Position numbers and translations under genes: made by a program. This document shows, piece by piece, positions 35,831-45,057 of a stretch of 64,000 bases of DNA. The stretch comes from Lysinibacillus odysseyi. Lineage in GTDB: Bacteria; Bacillota; Bacilli; Bacillales_A; Planococcaceae. The stretch's first letter is position 1; each line of letters opens with the position of its first letter. Location of the stretch: assembly GCA_014595895.1 (NCBI GenBank), contig JABUKB010000001.1:1922001-1986000 (forward strand), given 5' to 3'. A model generated the notes under the pieces. It made no database searches, had not been told where the DNA came from, and saw only the letters and a program-made list of their open reading frames with translations.

Positions 35831-38800
35831 TTATGAATGTTGTATGAATATTTGTTTGGCTTTTATTTGTGGTTTATTGAATCGGTACTCTAGAAACCCT
35901 TCTACAAAGACAATAGTATCCGGCTGTAATTTGCCTTCTACTTGTTTGTATTCTTTTGGGAAAAGAGTTAAAGATACTGTGCCAAATTCATCCTCTAATT
36001 GCGCAAAAGCCATTAATTCGCCCTTTTTGGTGCGAAGCGTTTTTACATCACTAACTGCGCCTAAACATTTAATATAGCTATTTGCCGGCATCGTTTTCAA
36101 TGTTTGGACGGTTGCGTTGACTTGACCAATTTGCTCGCGAATTTTTGTAATAGGATGCTCAGAGAAATAAAAGCCGAGTACCTCTTTTTCAAACTGAAGC
36201 TTTTCTTTATCGGTGAACGGTAAGGCATCGGTATGCTTCGGCTTGCCAAACGACAAGAATAAATGATCGTCCTGTACAAATTCTGCCTGCTTTTCCGCGG
36301 CATCAATGGTTGCTAACAGGACCGAGCGCTCGCGCCCAAACTCATCCAGTGCCCCTGCTTTTACTAATGGCTCGACAGATTTACGATTAAATACTTTGCG
36401 CCCCAAGGCTACCGCTAAATCAAATAAATCCTCAAAACGCTGTTGCCGTTCTTTCCGCACCGTGACCAGTCTCTCCAAAAATGGCTGCGGAACGCCTTTA
36501 ATCGCGGATAAACTATAACGAATCCCTTGTCTTTCCACCTTAAAGAAACGTGCTGATGAATGAATAGATGGTGGCAACAGCTCAATTCCGCGCGCTTTTG
36601 CTTCTTGAATAATTTGTGCAAGCTTTTCCTGATTGCCTGTTGCATTTGTTAACAAAGCTGCGTAAAAATGTAATGGGTAATGCGTTTTTAAATAGGCAAG
36701 CTGATAGGAAATCATACTATACGCAACCGCGTGACTTTTCGGGAACCCGTAATCGGCAAAGCGGACAATCAGCTCGTAAATAGCCGTCGCTGTTTGCTCA
36801 TCATGACCTTGCTTCAAGGCACCATTGACAAAGTGCTGTTGTTCGCGCTCTAAAATGGCACGATCCTTTTTACTCACAGCACGGCGCAGCAAATCCGCCT
36901 CCCCTACTGAGAAGCCTGCAAATGTATGAGCAATACGCAGGATTTGCTCCTGGTAAACAATTACGCCATATGTTTCTCGTAAAATCGGCTCTAAAATAGG
37001 ATGCGGCATCTCCACACGTTCCTGTCCATGCTTACGGCGTGCATAAACCGGAATAAAGTCCATCGGTCCTGGACGATACAGGGCATTGACCGCTACGATA
37101 TCTAAAAAAGAACTAGGCTTAATTTCTCGTAAAGCCCCGCGCATCCCTTCTGACTCTAGCTGGAAAACCCCTGTCGTATCACCTGCTGCTAATAGTTGAA
37201 ACGTAGCCGTATCGTCTAAGGGAATGCGCAATAAATCAATGGACTGTTTTTCTGTAAAATGAATCGACTGGCAAATTTGCTGTAAAATTGTTAAATTGCG
37301 CAAGCCTAAAAAATCCATCTTGAGCAGACCGGCCTGTTCTACCTCTTGCATCGGCCATTGCGTTAAATATACACCCTCATGACCGTCCTGAATCGGTACT
37401 ACATCCACTAACGGTACAGGACTTAGCACAACTCCCGCTGCGTGTGTTGAAGCATTACGGGGTAAGCCTTCTAGATGCATCGCTGTTGCTAACCAGCTTT
37501 GTCGAACTGGTTCCTGTTGCACCCATGTGCGTAATTTCTCTGATTCTTCAAACGCTTGTTGCAGCGTCTCTGCTCGGTTTGGAATCATTTTAGAAATAAG
37601 CTCTAATGTCGGCATATCAAAATCAAACATCCGCGCGACATCCCTTGCGACTGCTTTCGCTGATAATGTTCCAAAAGTAATGATTTGCGCGACATATTGC
37701 TTGCCGTACTTTGCAGCTACGTAGTCAATCACTTCCTGTCTTCTCGTATCTATAAAGTCGATATCAATATCGGGCAGTGACACACGCTCTGGATTTAAGA
37801 ACCGCTCAAACAGTAAATCATAGGCAAGGGGGTCTACCTGTGTAATTTGTAAGCTATAGGCAACAAGTGAGCTGGCAGAAGATCCACGCCCTGGACCTGT
37901 CAATATCTCTGCTTCCCGTGCAAATCGCATAAAGTCTTCTACAATCAAAAAATAGTCTGCATACCCCATCGAGTTAATGACGGATAATTCATACTGTAAA
38001 CGCCGTTCATATATTGGCGGTAGTTGTGCCGTCTGCAATCGTTGTTTCAAGCCCTGTTCTGCATTTTTTTGTAATAATTGTTCAGCCGTTTCATGTTCCG
38101 CCACAGGAAACTTCGGCATATGTACATGGTCAACAGATAAATCTACATGGCAAGAAAGCAATAATACCTTCGTTTGCTGCAGCCACTCTGGATGATCCGC
38201 AAAGCGTTCTTGCCACTCCGTATTCGTCAGCATGTATTGGTGCTTTGTCTTTTGACCTTGCAAAGACGCTCCTATTTTAATGCCGCTATCAATAGCCCGT
38301 GCCACCTCATAAGCAAAATGGTCATCAGCTGTCATAAATGTACTTTCATGGAGAGCTAACACCTTTATTCCATAGCGCTCCGCTAGGGACAATGCATGAG
38401 GTTCTTCAAGCGCCGTGCTTCCTTTGCGTGCTATTCCCATATACATATGCTGCCCAAACAATGCTTGGAAAGCTGACCATGCTGATTCCACTTCCAACCA
38501 ACTCCAATTTTCGGCAGCTACAGGAATAATGGCTGCACAATCTTCGGCGTAGCTTTCTAACCAGCGGTATGGCAACTTTTCATCGGAGCGAATAGCCATA
38601 GCGCTGCTAATTTTCAATAAACTTTTATAACCGGCATTGTTTTGAGCATATAGTATCAACGGTAAATCTAGCTCTTCTGTCCATTGTACCCGTACCTCAA
38701 GCCCAATCACGGGATGAATACCCGCCCTTGTCAGCCCATGCCAAAAAGGCAAAAGCCCATACAATTTCGAATTCACGATTGCACATGCTTCTGCCTTCTG

Positions 38801-38890
38801 CTGTTGTAAAAAAGGGATGAGCGTTTCTAGACGAATAGTACTTTTCAGTAAATCGGCACTTGTCCGTATTTGCGGATAGACTGGTCGCAT
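35831..38890 (-). CDS. dnaE: DNA polymerase III alpha subunit DnaE
   Basis: 1019 residues, about 100 shorter than B. subtilis DnaE; probably the lagging-strand primer-extending polymerase beside PolC. The C-family palm is intact: GPGRGSSASSLVAY, the two catalytic Asp of LPDIDIDFIDTRR (near 373) and the third in LLKMDFLGLRNLT. Tandem HhH and an OB fold follow (IKCLGAVSDVKTLRTKKGE). The N-terminal PHP domain begins RPVYPQIRTSADLL where relatives have a His-x-x-x-His strand, and its TDDH motif reads AIVNSKLYG, so metal binding there is lost. The start is ATG 38890 after GAGGAGGG. Confidence 0.93.
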   Translation of the reverse strand: MRPVYPQIRTSADLLKSTIRLETLIPFLQQQKAEACAIVNSKLYGLLPFWHGLTRAGIHPVIGLEVRVQWTEELDLPLILYAQNNAGYKSLLKISSAMAIRSDEKLPYRWLESYAEDCAAIIPVAAENWSWLEVESAWSAFQALFGQHMYMGIARKGSTALEEPHALSLAERYGIKVLALHESTFMTADDHFAYEVARAIDSGIKIGASLQGQKTKHQYMLTNTEWQERFADHPEWLQQTKVLLLSCHVDLSVDHVHMPKFPVAEHETAEQLLQKNAEQGLKQRLQTAQLPPIYERRLQYELSVINSMGYADYFLIVEDFMRFAREAEILTGPGRGSSASSLVAYSLQITQVDPLAYDLLFERFLNPERVSLPDIDIDFIDTRRQEVIDYVAAKYGKQYVAQIITFGTLSAKAVARDVARMFDFDMPTLELISKMIPNRAETLQQAFEESEKLRTWVQQEPVRQSWLATAMHLEGLPRNASTHAAGVVLSPVPLVDVVPIQDGHEGVYLTQWPMQEVEQAGLLKMDFLGLRNLTILQQICQSIHFTEKQSIDLLRIPLDDTATFQLLAAGDTTGVFQLESEGMRGALREIKPSSFLDIVAVNALYRPGPMDFIPVYARRKHGQERVEMPHPILEPILRETYGVIVYQEQILRIAHTFAGFSVGEADLLRRAVSKKDRAILEREQQHFVNGALKQGHDEQTATAIYELIVRFADYGFPKSHAVAYSMISYQLAYLKTHYPLHFYAALLTNATGNQEKLAQIIQEAKARGIELLPPSIHSSARFFKVERQGIRYSLSAIKGVPQPFLERLVTVRKERQQRFEDLFDLAVALGRKVFNRKSVEPLVKAGALDEFGRERSVLLATIDAAEKQAEFVQDDHLFLSFGKPKHTDALPFTDKEKLQFEKEVLGFYFSEHPITKIREQIGQVNATVQTLKTMPANSYIKCLGAVSDVKTLRTKKGELMAFAQLEDEFGTVSLTLFPKEYKQVEGKLQPDTIVFVEGFLEYRFNKPQIKAKQIFIQHS

Positions 38891-38909
38891 AAATCATCCC
38901 TCCTCATGA

Positions 38910-39857
38910 TTAATTTTGATATGCTTTACAAATCTCTGTTAAGTCTTCAATCACACGCGCTGCTTCTTCCCATGAATAGGCAGTTGCGCCTGACGCAAGC
39001 GGATGACCTCCGCCATTATATTTTTTCGCCAATTCATTAATGATAGGACCTTTTGAACGCAATCGTACACGAATCGCATCATCTTCTTCAATGAAAATCA
39101 CCCATGCGCAAATTCCTTTTACATTTCCAAGGGAACCGACTAATAGAGAAGTTTCCGAGGGTGTCACATCAAACTCCTTTAGCACGTCTTTCGACACTTT
39201 AATATGGGCTGCGCCGTATTCATCTATGATAAAGTTTTGATATAAATATCCTTGTAAATTTAATAATTTCCGGTCCATTTCGTACATGCCGTTATAAAGA
39301 ACATTGCGGTCAAAATCATACTGAATGAGATTTCCTGCCGCTTCGAATGTCTTTAACGTGGCGCTAGGGAATAAAAATCGGCCTGTATCGCCCACAATCC
39401 CCGCAAAAAGCAGACGCGCCGCTTCATCTGGCATTGTCCAATTTTTATAGCTTTGACCCTCTATGTACAGCTCGTAAATCATCTCTGAACATGAACTGGC
39501 ATTCGTATCTACCCAAAGTAAATCACCATATTGGTCATCATTTGGATGATGATCAATTTTCACTAAAAAATTCCCTTTTTCATAACGCTGATCGTCGATA
39601 CGTTCTGTATTGGCTGTGTCCGTCACGATTACGAGCGCTCCTTCAAACGCAGCATCCTCTACAGTATCCGGCTGGCGCATAAATGTTAATGAATCATCAT
39701 GCTTACCTGTCGTATAGACTGTTTTATCAGGATAATTGTGCTTGATCAGTTCGGCTATTCCAAACTGTGAACCATAGGCATCGGGATCTGGACGAACATG
39801 TCGATGCACGATAATTTGGTTATATTTTTCAATTGTGTCGATGATTTGTCGCTTCAA
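38910..39857 (-). CDS. nrnA: Bifunctional oligoribonuclease / pAp phosphatase NrnA
   Basis: 315 residues of the DHH-DHHA1 family. It degrades short oligoribonucleotides and dephosphorylates 3'-phosphoadenosine 5'-phosphate. Metal-binding residues are in IIVHRHVRPDPDAYGSQ, VIVTDTANTERID and KIDHHPNDDQYGD (the DHH motif), and the DHHA1 end has YNGGGHPLASGA. The start is TTG 39857 (MKRQIIDTIEK), 7 nt after AGGAGG; the frame extends further upstream without signals. Divergent from ytpI. Confidence 0.93.
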   Translation of the reverse strand: MKRQIIDTIEKYNQIIVHRHVRPDPDAYGSQFGIAELIKHNYPDKTVYTTGKHDDSLTFMRQPDTVEDAAFEGALVIVTDTANTERIDDQRYEKGNFLVKIDHHPNDDQYGDLLWVDTNASSCSEMIYELYIEGQSYKNWTMPDEAARLLFAGIVGDTGRFLFPSATLKTFEAAGNLIQYDFDRNVLYNGMYEMDRKLLNLQGYLYQNFIIDEYGAAHIKVSKDVLKEFDVTPSETSLLVGSLGNVKGICAWVIFIEEDDAIRVRLRSKGPIINELAKKYNGGGHPLASGATAYSWEEAARVIEDLTEICKAYQN

Positions 39858-39950
39858 ATTAATTCCTCCTATAACTTTTATGAATTCCGTTCGCAATTTC
39901 ATACTAAAATCTGTACAATAAAAGCATCTTTGCTTATCGGGAGGTTTACC

Positions 39951-40262
39951 ATGGAAATTTTAAACTTTTTATTCGTTGCTGGCATTATTGTTTCTTTTGT
40001 CGCCTATTTCTATTATAAAACGAAACAAATCCGTACAACATTACCTATCCGCAAAAAATGGAATAAGGCTAAATCAGGAGTAGCACTGGGTATCTTCATG
40101 ATTTTTGTCGGGTTAAACATTACGATTATTTATACGACAACGATTGGGTTTATCGTAGCTGCTTTATTTATTGTCGTTGGTATCGGCTACGCTGTCAATA
40201 ATTTCAAGCGAGCAAAACATGAAGGTCGCTTCGTTGCGGAAGAGCTTGAACTGAATAAATAA
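39951..40262 (+). CDS. ytpI: YtpI-like small membrane protein
   Basis: 103 residues with three hydrophobic segments (about 3-20, 44-61 and 64-83) and a basic loop KTKQIRTTLPIRKKW between the first two. It ends in a charged cytoplasmic tail. It matches YtpI in size, topology and its position between nrnA and ytoI. Function is unknown. GGGAGG precedes the ATG by 7 nt. Confidence 0.75.
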   Translation: MEILNFLFVAGIIVSFVAYFYYKTKQIRTTLPIRKKWNKAKSGVALGIFMIFVGLNITIIYTTTIGFIVAALFIVVGIGYAVNNFKRAKHEGRFVAEELELNK

Positions 40263-40302
40263 AGTGCCGTGCTGTAAAAACTACATAATAACAGTGAGAA
40301 AG

Positions 40303-40348
40303 AGGGCTATTTCATAAGTGACGTGCTTTATGAAACAGCCCTTTTTTA
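40303..40348 (+). terminator. Terminator of ytpI
   Basis: AGGGCTATTTCATAA pairs with TTATGAAACAGCCCT (one mismatch) and TTTTTATAT follows; its end reaches the convergent ytoI stop. Confidence 0.8.
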
Positions 40349-40350
40349 TA

Positions 40351-41658
40351 TTATCGTTCTAATAGTTGGAACATCATCATGGCTTTGCCAACGATTGCTG
40401 TGCCATTATATACTTCAAAATCCATTTTTACGAATTTACGGCTCATATCCAAAATACGCGGCTTCACTTTCAGCTTGCTTTCCATTTGAACAGGCTTAAT
40501 AAAATAAATAGTCATATTATCGACAATTGCATCTCCGCGTTTGCGACGCTTCAATGCGAGCGAACCAACCTCAGCTAGCAATGTCGTAAAAGCGCCATTT
40601 GATAAGGAACCAAATTGATTGGTCATTTGCGGTGTCACCGTAAATTCCACAATCATATCCTCATCGCCGATCATCTTCATTTCATTTTTCACTAAATCAT
40701 CGATTGTCTCACCATGCTGAGGCTGACGCTGTGCCGTTTGGATCGCTTTTAGCACATCCTGACGACTAATCACTCCTCTTAATGTGTTGTCTTCATCAAC
40801 AACAGGGATTAAATCGATTCCTTCCCAAATCATACGGTGTCCAGCACTTGCCACACTTGTTTTCATTGAAGCAGCAATCGGATTTTTCGTCATAACTTTT
40901 TCCAGCAGCTCATCATCTTCTCGACCGATGATATCCTTAGAGGTAATCATTCCCGTCAGCTTATTTTGGGCTGTCACTACAGGAAATGCTCCGTGACTTG
41001 TCGCCGCATTTTTATTGCGGAAATCTAAAATTGTTTGATCATTCCGTAAAACGGCTGTATTTTCAATAGGAATATAAATATCCTCTATTAATAAGATATC
41101 TTTTTTAATCAATTGGTCATAAATCGCACGGTTAATCATTGTCGCTACGGAAAATGTATCATAGCTTGTAGAAATGATGGGCAGCTGCAATTCATCTGCT
41201 AAGCGCTTTGCTTCTTCTGTTGTATCAAAGCCTCCTGTAATTAACACAGCAGCGCCCGTTGTCAATGCTTGCTCATGGGCTTGGGTACGGTTCCCTACAA
41301 TCAACAAGCTTCCTGCATCGGTATAGCGCATCATGTCCTCTAGCTTCATTGCACCGATGACAAATTTCGTCAAAGTCTTGTGTAAACCGTCTTTCCCGCC
41401 AAGTACTTGTCCATCCACAATATTAACGATTTCCGCAAATGTTAAACGCTCGATATTTTCCTTCTTTTTCTTCTCAATGCGAATCGTTCCCACACGTTCA
41501 ATAGAACTGACTAAACGACGATTTTCAGCTTCTTTAATAGCGCGATATGCCGTTCCTTCGCTTACTTGCATCTCTTTAGCGATTTGTCGTACAGATATTT
41601 TATCTCCAACCGGTAGTGATTCGATATACTGTAATATTTTCTCATGTTTTGTAGACAC
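40351..41658 (-). CDS. ytoI: YtoI: HTH, DRTGG, CBS pair and hotdog thioesterase-like protein
   Basis: 435 residues in four parts: a winged helix (about 1-60, VSEGTAYRAIKEAENRRLV), a DRTGG domain (about 75-185), two CBS domains (about 190-315, ending HRMIWEGIDLIPVVDEDNTL) and a 4HBT hotdog domain (about 330-435, QFGSLSNGAFTTLLAEVGS). CBS pairs usually bind adenine nucleotides and hotdogs bind acyl-CoA, so a nucleotide- or acyl-CoA-responsive regulator is plausible, but function is not established. Same architecture and neighbourhood as B. subtilis YtoI. Confidence 0.88.
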   Translation of the reverse strand: MSTKHEKILQYIESLPVGDKISVRQIAKEMQVSEGTAYRAIKEAENRRLVSSIERVGTIRIEKKKKENIERLTFAEIVNIVDGQVLGGKDGLHKTLTKFVIGAMKLEDMMRYTDAGSLLIVGNRTQAHEQALTTGAAVLITGGFDTTEEAKRLADELQLPIISTSYDTFSVATMINRAIYDQLIKKDILLIEDIYIPIENTAVLRNDQTILDFRNKNAATSHGAFPVVTAQNKLTGMITSKDIIGREDDELLEKVMTKNPIAASMKTSVASAGHRMIWEGIDLIPVVDEDNTLRGVISRQDVLKAIQTAQRQPQHGETIDDLVKNEMKMIGDEDMIVEFTVTPQMTNQFGSLSNGAFTTLLAEVGSLALKRRKRGDAIVDNMTIYFIKPVQMESKLKVKPRILDMSRKFVKMDFEVYNGTAIVGKAMMMFQLLER

Positions 41659-41780
41659 ACTATCACCTATTCCTCATCATCATACTTCACCTAGTGTACC
41701 ATATTTATCACTTTTCGTACGTCATTTTCATCAGCGGCATATCACGTCTATACTATTTGTAATTTTTTACAGTGGCCTAG

Positions 41781-41815
41781 AAAATAATAGGCTGCCCCTA
41801 GAGGAAACAGCCCTT
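41781..41815 (-). terminator. Weak terminator downstream of ytkL and repeat copy 2
   Basis: GGGCTG pairs with CAGCC, with an inner CCT/AGG, and TATTATTTTC follows on the minus strand. It lies just beyond the distal end of repeat copy 2. Confidence 0.5.
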
Positions 41816-41826
41816 TACTTATTTTA

Positions 41827-42068
41827 TCCCGCATTAACGGGTAGTAATTTATCCGCCTCGAAAGCATAGCGACAGAGGTGAGACTCCCACCTCAAGACTT
41901 TAGAAAATTGATAAGTAGAGGTGGGAGATCAACTACCCGTAAAAGCCCGATTGGTTCAGGCCAACACGATGTTGGTCACACAAGTATTGCCACAGGACGT
42001 GGCGAACTTAGCTTGTGTTCCTTATTAATCAGTGAGGATAGAAAATCCCCATTGATTGAAGTTTCACT
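41827..42068 (-). repeat. Structured repeat element, copy 2 (candidate HEARO/OMEGA-type RNA)
   Basis: Same ends and core as copy 1: AGTGAAACTTCAATCA directly after the ytkL stop TAA, the ACACAAG/CTTGTGT and CCAACA/TGTTGG hairpins, ACGGGTAGT with ACTACCCGT, and the terminal TTAATGCGGGA. It is longer (242 nt) because about 35 nt (including GAGGTGAG and the CGCCTCGAAAGCATAGC segment, 41850-41880) are inserted in the distal long stem. No protein is encoded. Confidence 0.8.
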
Positions 42069-42749
42069 TTATAACTTCACATATTCACCAGGTTGTAAAA
42101 TTTGTACGTCCGCGTCTGTTATTAATGAAGCAAAGTAATGCGGGTCCACTTTAATGTAATCAAATGTATTGTAATGAATCGGCACGACAATTTTCGGCTT
42201 AATAAGAGATACTGCATACGCTGCATCATCAGGTCCCATCGTAAAATTATCCCCAATTGGAATCAGCAATACATCGACTGGATTGCGCTCTGCTAACAGC
42301 TTCATATCTGAAAATAGCGCTGTGTCCCCCGTATGCCAAATATTTAATCCTTCTGCCTTAAACATAATCCCGCCTGGCATACCTGTATAAATAATTTGCT
42401 TGTCTTCTGTTATATAAGATGAACCATGGAATGCTTGTGTAAACTTCACTTTTCCAAAATCAAATTCACGGGACCCGCCAATATGCATTGGATGAACATT
42501 TACCCCTTGCCAGCCAATATATTCTGCTAACTCATTTGGTGCTACTACGAGTGCTCCGCTTTGTTTGGCAATCGGTACAGTATCGCCGAAGTGGTCGTTA
42601 TGCCCGTGCGTCAATAAGATCGCATCAGGCTTTTGCTCTTCTACTTTCAAATCACATAATGGATTCCCTTCGATAAACGGGTCGATTAAAATCGTTTTGC
42701 CTTCTGTTTCAATTTTCACTACTGAATGACCATGGTATGAAATTTTCAT
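42069..42749 (-). CDS. ytkL: UPF0173 metal-dependent hydrolase YtkL
   Basis: 226-residue metallo-beta-lactamase-fold hydrolase. Zinc-ligand motifs: [12 protein letters not shown] (near 49), a His in [17 protein letters not shown] and PIHYNTFD. It matches the UPF0173 family, whose substrate is unknown. AGGAGG precedes the ATG. The gene sits next to ytoI as in B. subtilis; its stop codon borders repeat copy 2. Confidence 0.9.
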   Translation of the reverse strand: MKISYHGHSVVKIETEGKTILIDPFIEGNPLCDLKVEEQKPDAILLTHGHNDHFGDTVPIAKQSGALVVAPNELAEYIGWQGVNVHPMHIGGSREFDFGKVKFTQAFHGSSYITEDKQIIYTGMPGGIMFKAEGLNIWHTGDTALFSDMKLLAERNPVDVLLIPIGDNFTMGPDDAAYAVSLIKPKIVVPIHYNTFDYIKVDPHYFASLITDADVQILQPGEYVKL

Positions 42750-42868
42750 AGAAAATCCTCCTTCTATTAGTTCTCACCTTAACTATATTTCGTCATTCAT
42801 GCGGAAACTCCTCTTTTTTGATATGCTATAACAAATATTACATTATTTATCGAAAGAAGGCGTTTTTT

Positions 42869-43960
42869 GTGACAAAGCTAAAGGAACTACAAGCATATTT
42901 AAAACAGGAAAAATTAGATGCTGCCTTTATTACGACGCCGGACAATGTCTTTTATTTTTCTGGCTTTGCCAGCAATCCGCATGAACGTTTGTTAGGCATC
43001 ATGGCATTTCAAGACGCTGAACCATTTTTAATTTGCCCGCAAATGGAAGTGCCGGACGCAATCGCGGCAGGCTGGTCCTTTGAAGCAGTAGGTCATGTCG
43101 ATACAGAAAATGCGTGGGATGTTGTGGCAAAAGCAGTGTCAAGCCGCGGTATTGTACCGACAAGCTTGGCTATTGAAAAAGCGCATTTAACTGTAGAACG
43201 ATTAGAAGAGCTAGTGGCACGTTATCCAGATGTGCAAGTTGAGCGATTAGATGACCAAATTCATGCCATGCGTGTCATCAAGTCCGAAACTGAGCTCGAA
43301 AAAATGCGGAAGGCAGCTGAACTAGCAGATTATGCGATCCAAGTTGGATGTGATGCTATTGAAGTAGGCAAAACAGAAATGGATGTACTCAATGAAATTG
43401 AATCTGCTATTAAGGCAAAGGGATATGCAATGAGCTTTGAAACCATGGTACTGGCAGGGGAAAAATCAGCTTCTCCGCACGGTGTCCCCGGTAACCGGAA
43501 AATTCAACACGGCGATATGGTGCTATTTGATTTGGGAGTGCTGTATGAAGGGTATTGCTCTGATATTACGCGCACTGTTGCTGTAGGTGAAGCAAGCGAG
43601 GCACAAAAACATATTTATGATACGGTACGCCGAGCAAATGAAGCGGCAATTAATGCTGTGAAACCAGGCATTTTAGCGCGTGAACTGGACAAAATTGCTC
43701 GGGATGTCATTACAGAAGCGGGCTATGGGGACTATTTCACACACCGCTTAGGTCATGGGCTAGGGATTTCCGTTCACGAATTCCCATCGATTAACGGTGC
43801 CAATGATTGGCCATTAACGACAGGAACTGTATTTACCATTGAGCCAGGTGTCTATAAGGCAGACGTGGCAGGGGTGCGTATTGAAGATGATGTAGTCGTA
43901 ACAAAAGAAGGTGTAGAAGTACTCACTAAGTTTACAAAAGACCTTGTGATTATTAAATAA
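42869..43960 (+). CDS. Xaa-Pro aminopeptidase/dipeptidase (M24B)
   Basis: 363 residues: a creatinase-like N-terminal domain (about 1-125) and a pita-bread metallopeptidase domain. The metal ligands are two Asp in VLFDLGVLYEGYCSDITRT, a His in HRLGHGLGISVHEFP, and Glu in FTIEPGVY and VRIEDDVVV. It would cleave X-Pro peptides in the cytoplasm. The start is GTG 42869, 8 nt after GAAGG; the 17 upstream codons have no signals. Divergent from ytkL. PepQ or YpdF-type specificity cannot be decided. Confidence 0.9.
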   Translation: MTKLKELQAYLKQEKLDAAFITTPDNVFYFSGFASNPHERLLGIMAFQDAEPFLICPQMEVPDAIAAGWSFEAVGHVDTENAWDVVAKAVSSRGIVPTSLAIEKAHLTVERLEELVARYPDVQVERLDDQIHAMRVIKSETELEKMRKAAELADYAIQVGCDAIEVGKTEMDVLNEIESAIKAKGYAMSFETMVLAGEKSASPHGVPGNRKIQHGDMVLFDLGVLYEGYCSDITRTVAVGEASEAQKHIYDTVRRANEAAINAVKPGILARELDKIARDVITEAGYGDYFTHRLGHGLGISVHEFPSINGANDWPLTTGTVFTIEPGVYKADVAGVRIEDDVVVTKEGVEVLTKFTKDLVIIK

Positions 43961-43967
43961 TTCACTA

Positions 43968-44016
43968 CAAGAAGCTTAGACATGGACAGTTGCCAATGTC
44001 TAAGCTTCTTTCTTTT
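43968..44016 (+). terminator. Terminator of the M24 peptidase gene
   Basis: AAGAAGCTTAGACAT and ATGTCTAAGCTTCTT form a perfect stem around a 12-nt loop, with TCTTTTG after it. Confidence 0.8.
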
Positions 44017-44045
44017 GAAAAACATGCACCTTCCCTCTTAGAATT

Positions 44046-44054
44046 TGTTATAAT
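44046..44054 (+). promoter_or_regulatory. Extended -10 promoter of menA
   Basis: TGT-TATAAT, a perfect extended -10 element, lies 45 nt before the menA start. No good -35 is present. Confidence 0.55.
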
Positions 44055-44098
44055 GCTTTATTGGAAAGATCAAATATATAGTAGGGAAGTTGAAACAT

Positions 44099-45013
44099 AT
44101 GATAGAAACAAATGAACAAATAACACCGGCTCAACTTATGTGGAAAATGACACGCCCCCATACATTAACGGCAACTTTTGCTCCAGTTATTTTAGGTACC
44201 GTCATTGCAATCAATGACACGCGCATTGATTGGCTATTATTTCTGGCACTTATGGTAGCTTGCTTAGCACTGCAAATTGCGACCAATTTATTTAATGAAT
44301 ACTACGACTTTAAGCGGGGTCTTGATACAGCCGATTCTGTCGGCATCGGCGGCGGTATTGTACGTCATGGTTTAAAGCCTAAAAATGTATTGACAGTGGC
44401 CATTTTACTTTATGGTTTAGCTGCAATAATAGGCGTCTACATTTGTATGGCAAGTAGTTGGTGGCTTGTAGTAATTGGGGTGTTCGGCATGGCAGTTGGT
44501 TATTTATATACAGGGGGTCCCTTGCCTATTGCCTACACTCCTTTTGGTGAATTATTTTCCGGCTTACTAATGGGAAATGGTTTTATCTTAATTGCATACT
44601 TTATTCAAGCGGGTACAGTAACGCTAGAGAGCGTGTTAATTTCTATTCCGATTGGGATTTTAGTCGGAGCAATTAATATGTCAAACAATATTCGAGATAT
44701 TGATGAAGACATTAAAGGTGGACGCAAAACGTTAGCCATTTTACTCGGTCGTGAAAGAGGCATTACGGTATTGGCTCTAGCCTTTGCTGTTTCGTACGCA
44801 TGGGTTATTGTCCTGGTGCTTGCTGGTACAGTCAGCCCTTGGGCACTGATTGTATTCTTAACAATCAAAAAACCGATTGCTGCTATCCAGAGTTTTAAAA
44901 AGGGCGCAACGGAACCTCAATTTATGCGTATCGCGATGAAATCAACAGCGATCACAAACACTTTGTTCGGATTTTTATTATCAGTTGGCTTACTAATCAG
45001 TTATTTATTTTAA
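44099..45013 (+). CDS. menA: 1,4-dihydroxy-2-naphthoate polyprenyltransferase
   Basis: 304-residue UbiA-family membrane enzyme that attaches the prenyl chain to DHNA in menaquinone synthesis. About eight helices. Two Asp-rich motifs for Mg-diphosphate binding are present: NLFNEYYDFKRGLD (near 67) and NNIRDIDEDIKGGRKTLA (near 195). The start is ATG 44099, 9 nt after AGGGAAG; an upstream TTG overlaps the ribosome binding site. A single gene between two terminators. Confidence 0.92.
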   Translation: MIETNEQITPAQLMWKMTRPHTLTATFAPVILGTVIAINDTRIDWLLFLALMVACLALQIATNLFNEYYDFKRGLDTADSVGIGGGIVRHGLKPKNVLTVAILLYGLAAIIGVYICMASSWWLVVIGVFGMAVGYLYTGGPLPIAYTPFGELFSGLLMGNGFILIAYFIQAGTVTLESVLISIPIGILVGAINMSNNIRDIDEDIKGGRKTLAILLGRERGITVLALAFAVSYAWVIVLVLAGTVSPWALIVFLTIKKPIAAIQSFKKGATEPQFMRIAMKSTAITNTLFGFLLSVGLLISYLF

Positions 45014-45016
45014 AAG

Positions 45017-45057
45017 AAAAAGCACAGCACCTGATTTCTCAGATACTGTGCTTTTTT
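45017..45057. terminator. Bidirectional terminator between menA and the ABC ATPase gene
   Basis: AAAAAGCACAG pairs with CTGTGCTTTTT, with an inner CTGA/TCAG, and homopolymer runs on both sides. Confidence 0.85.
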
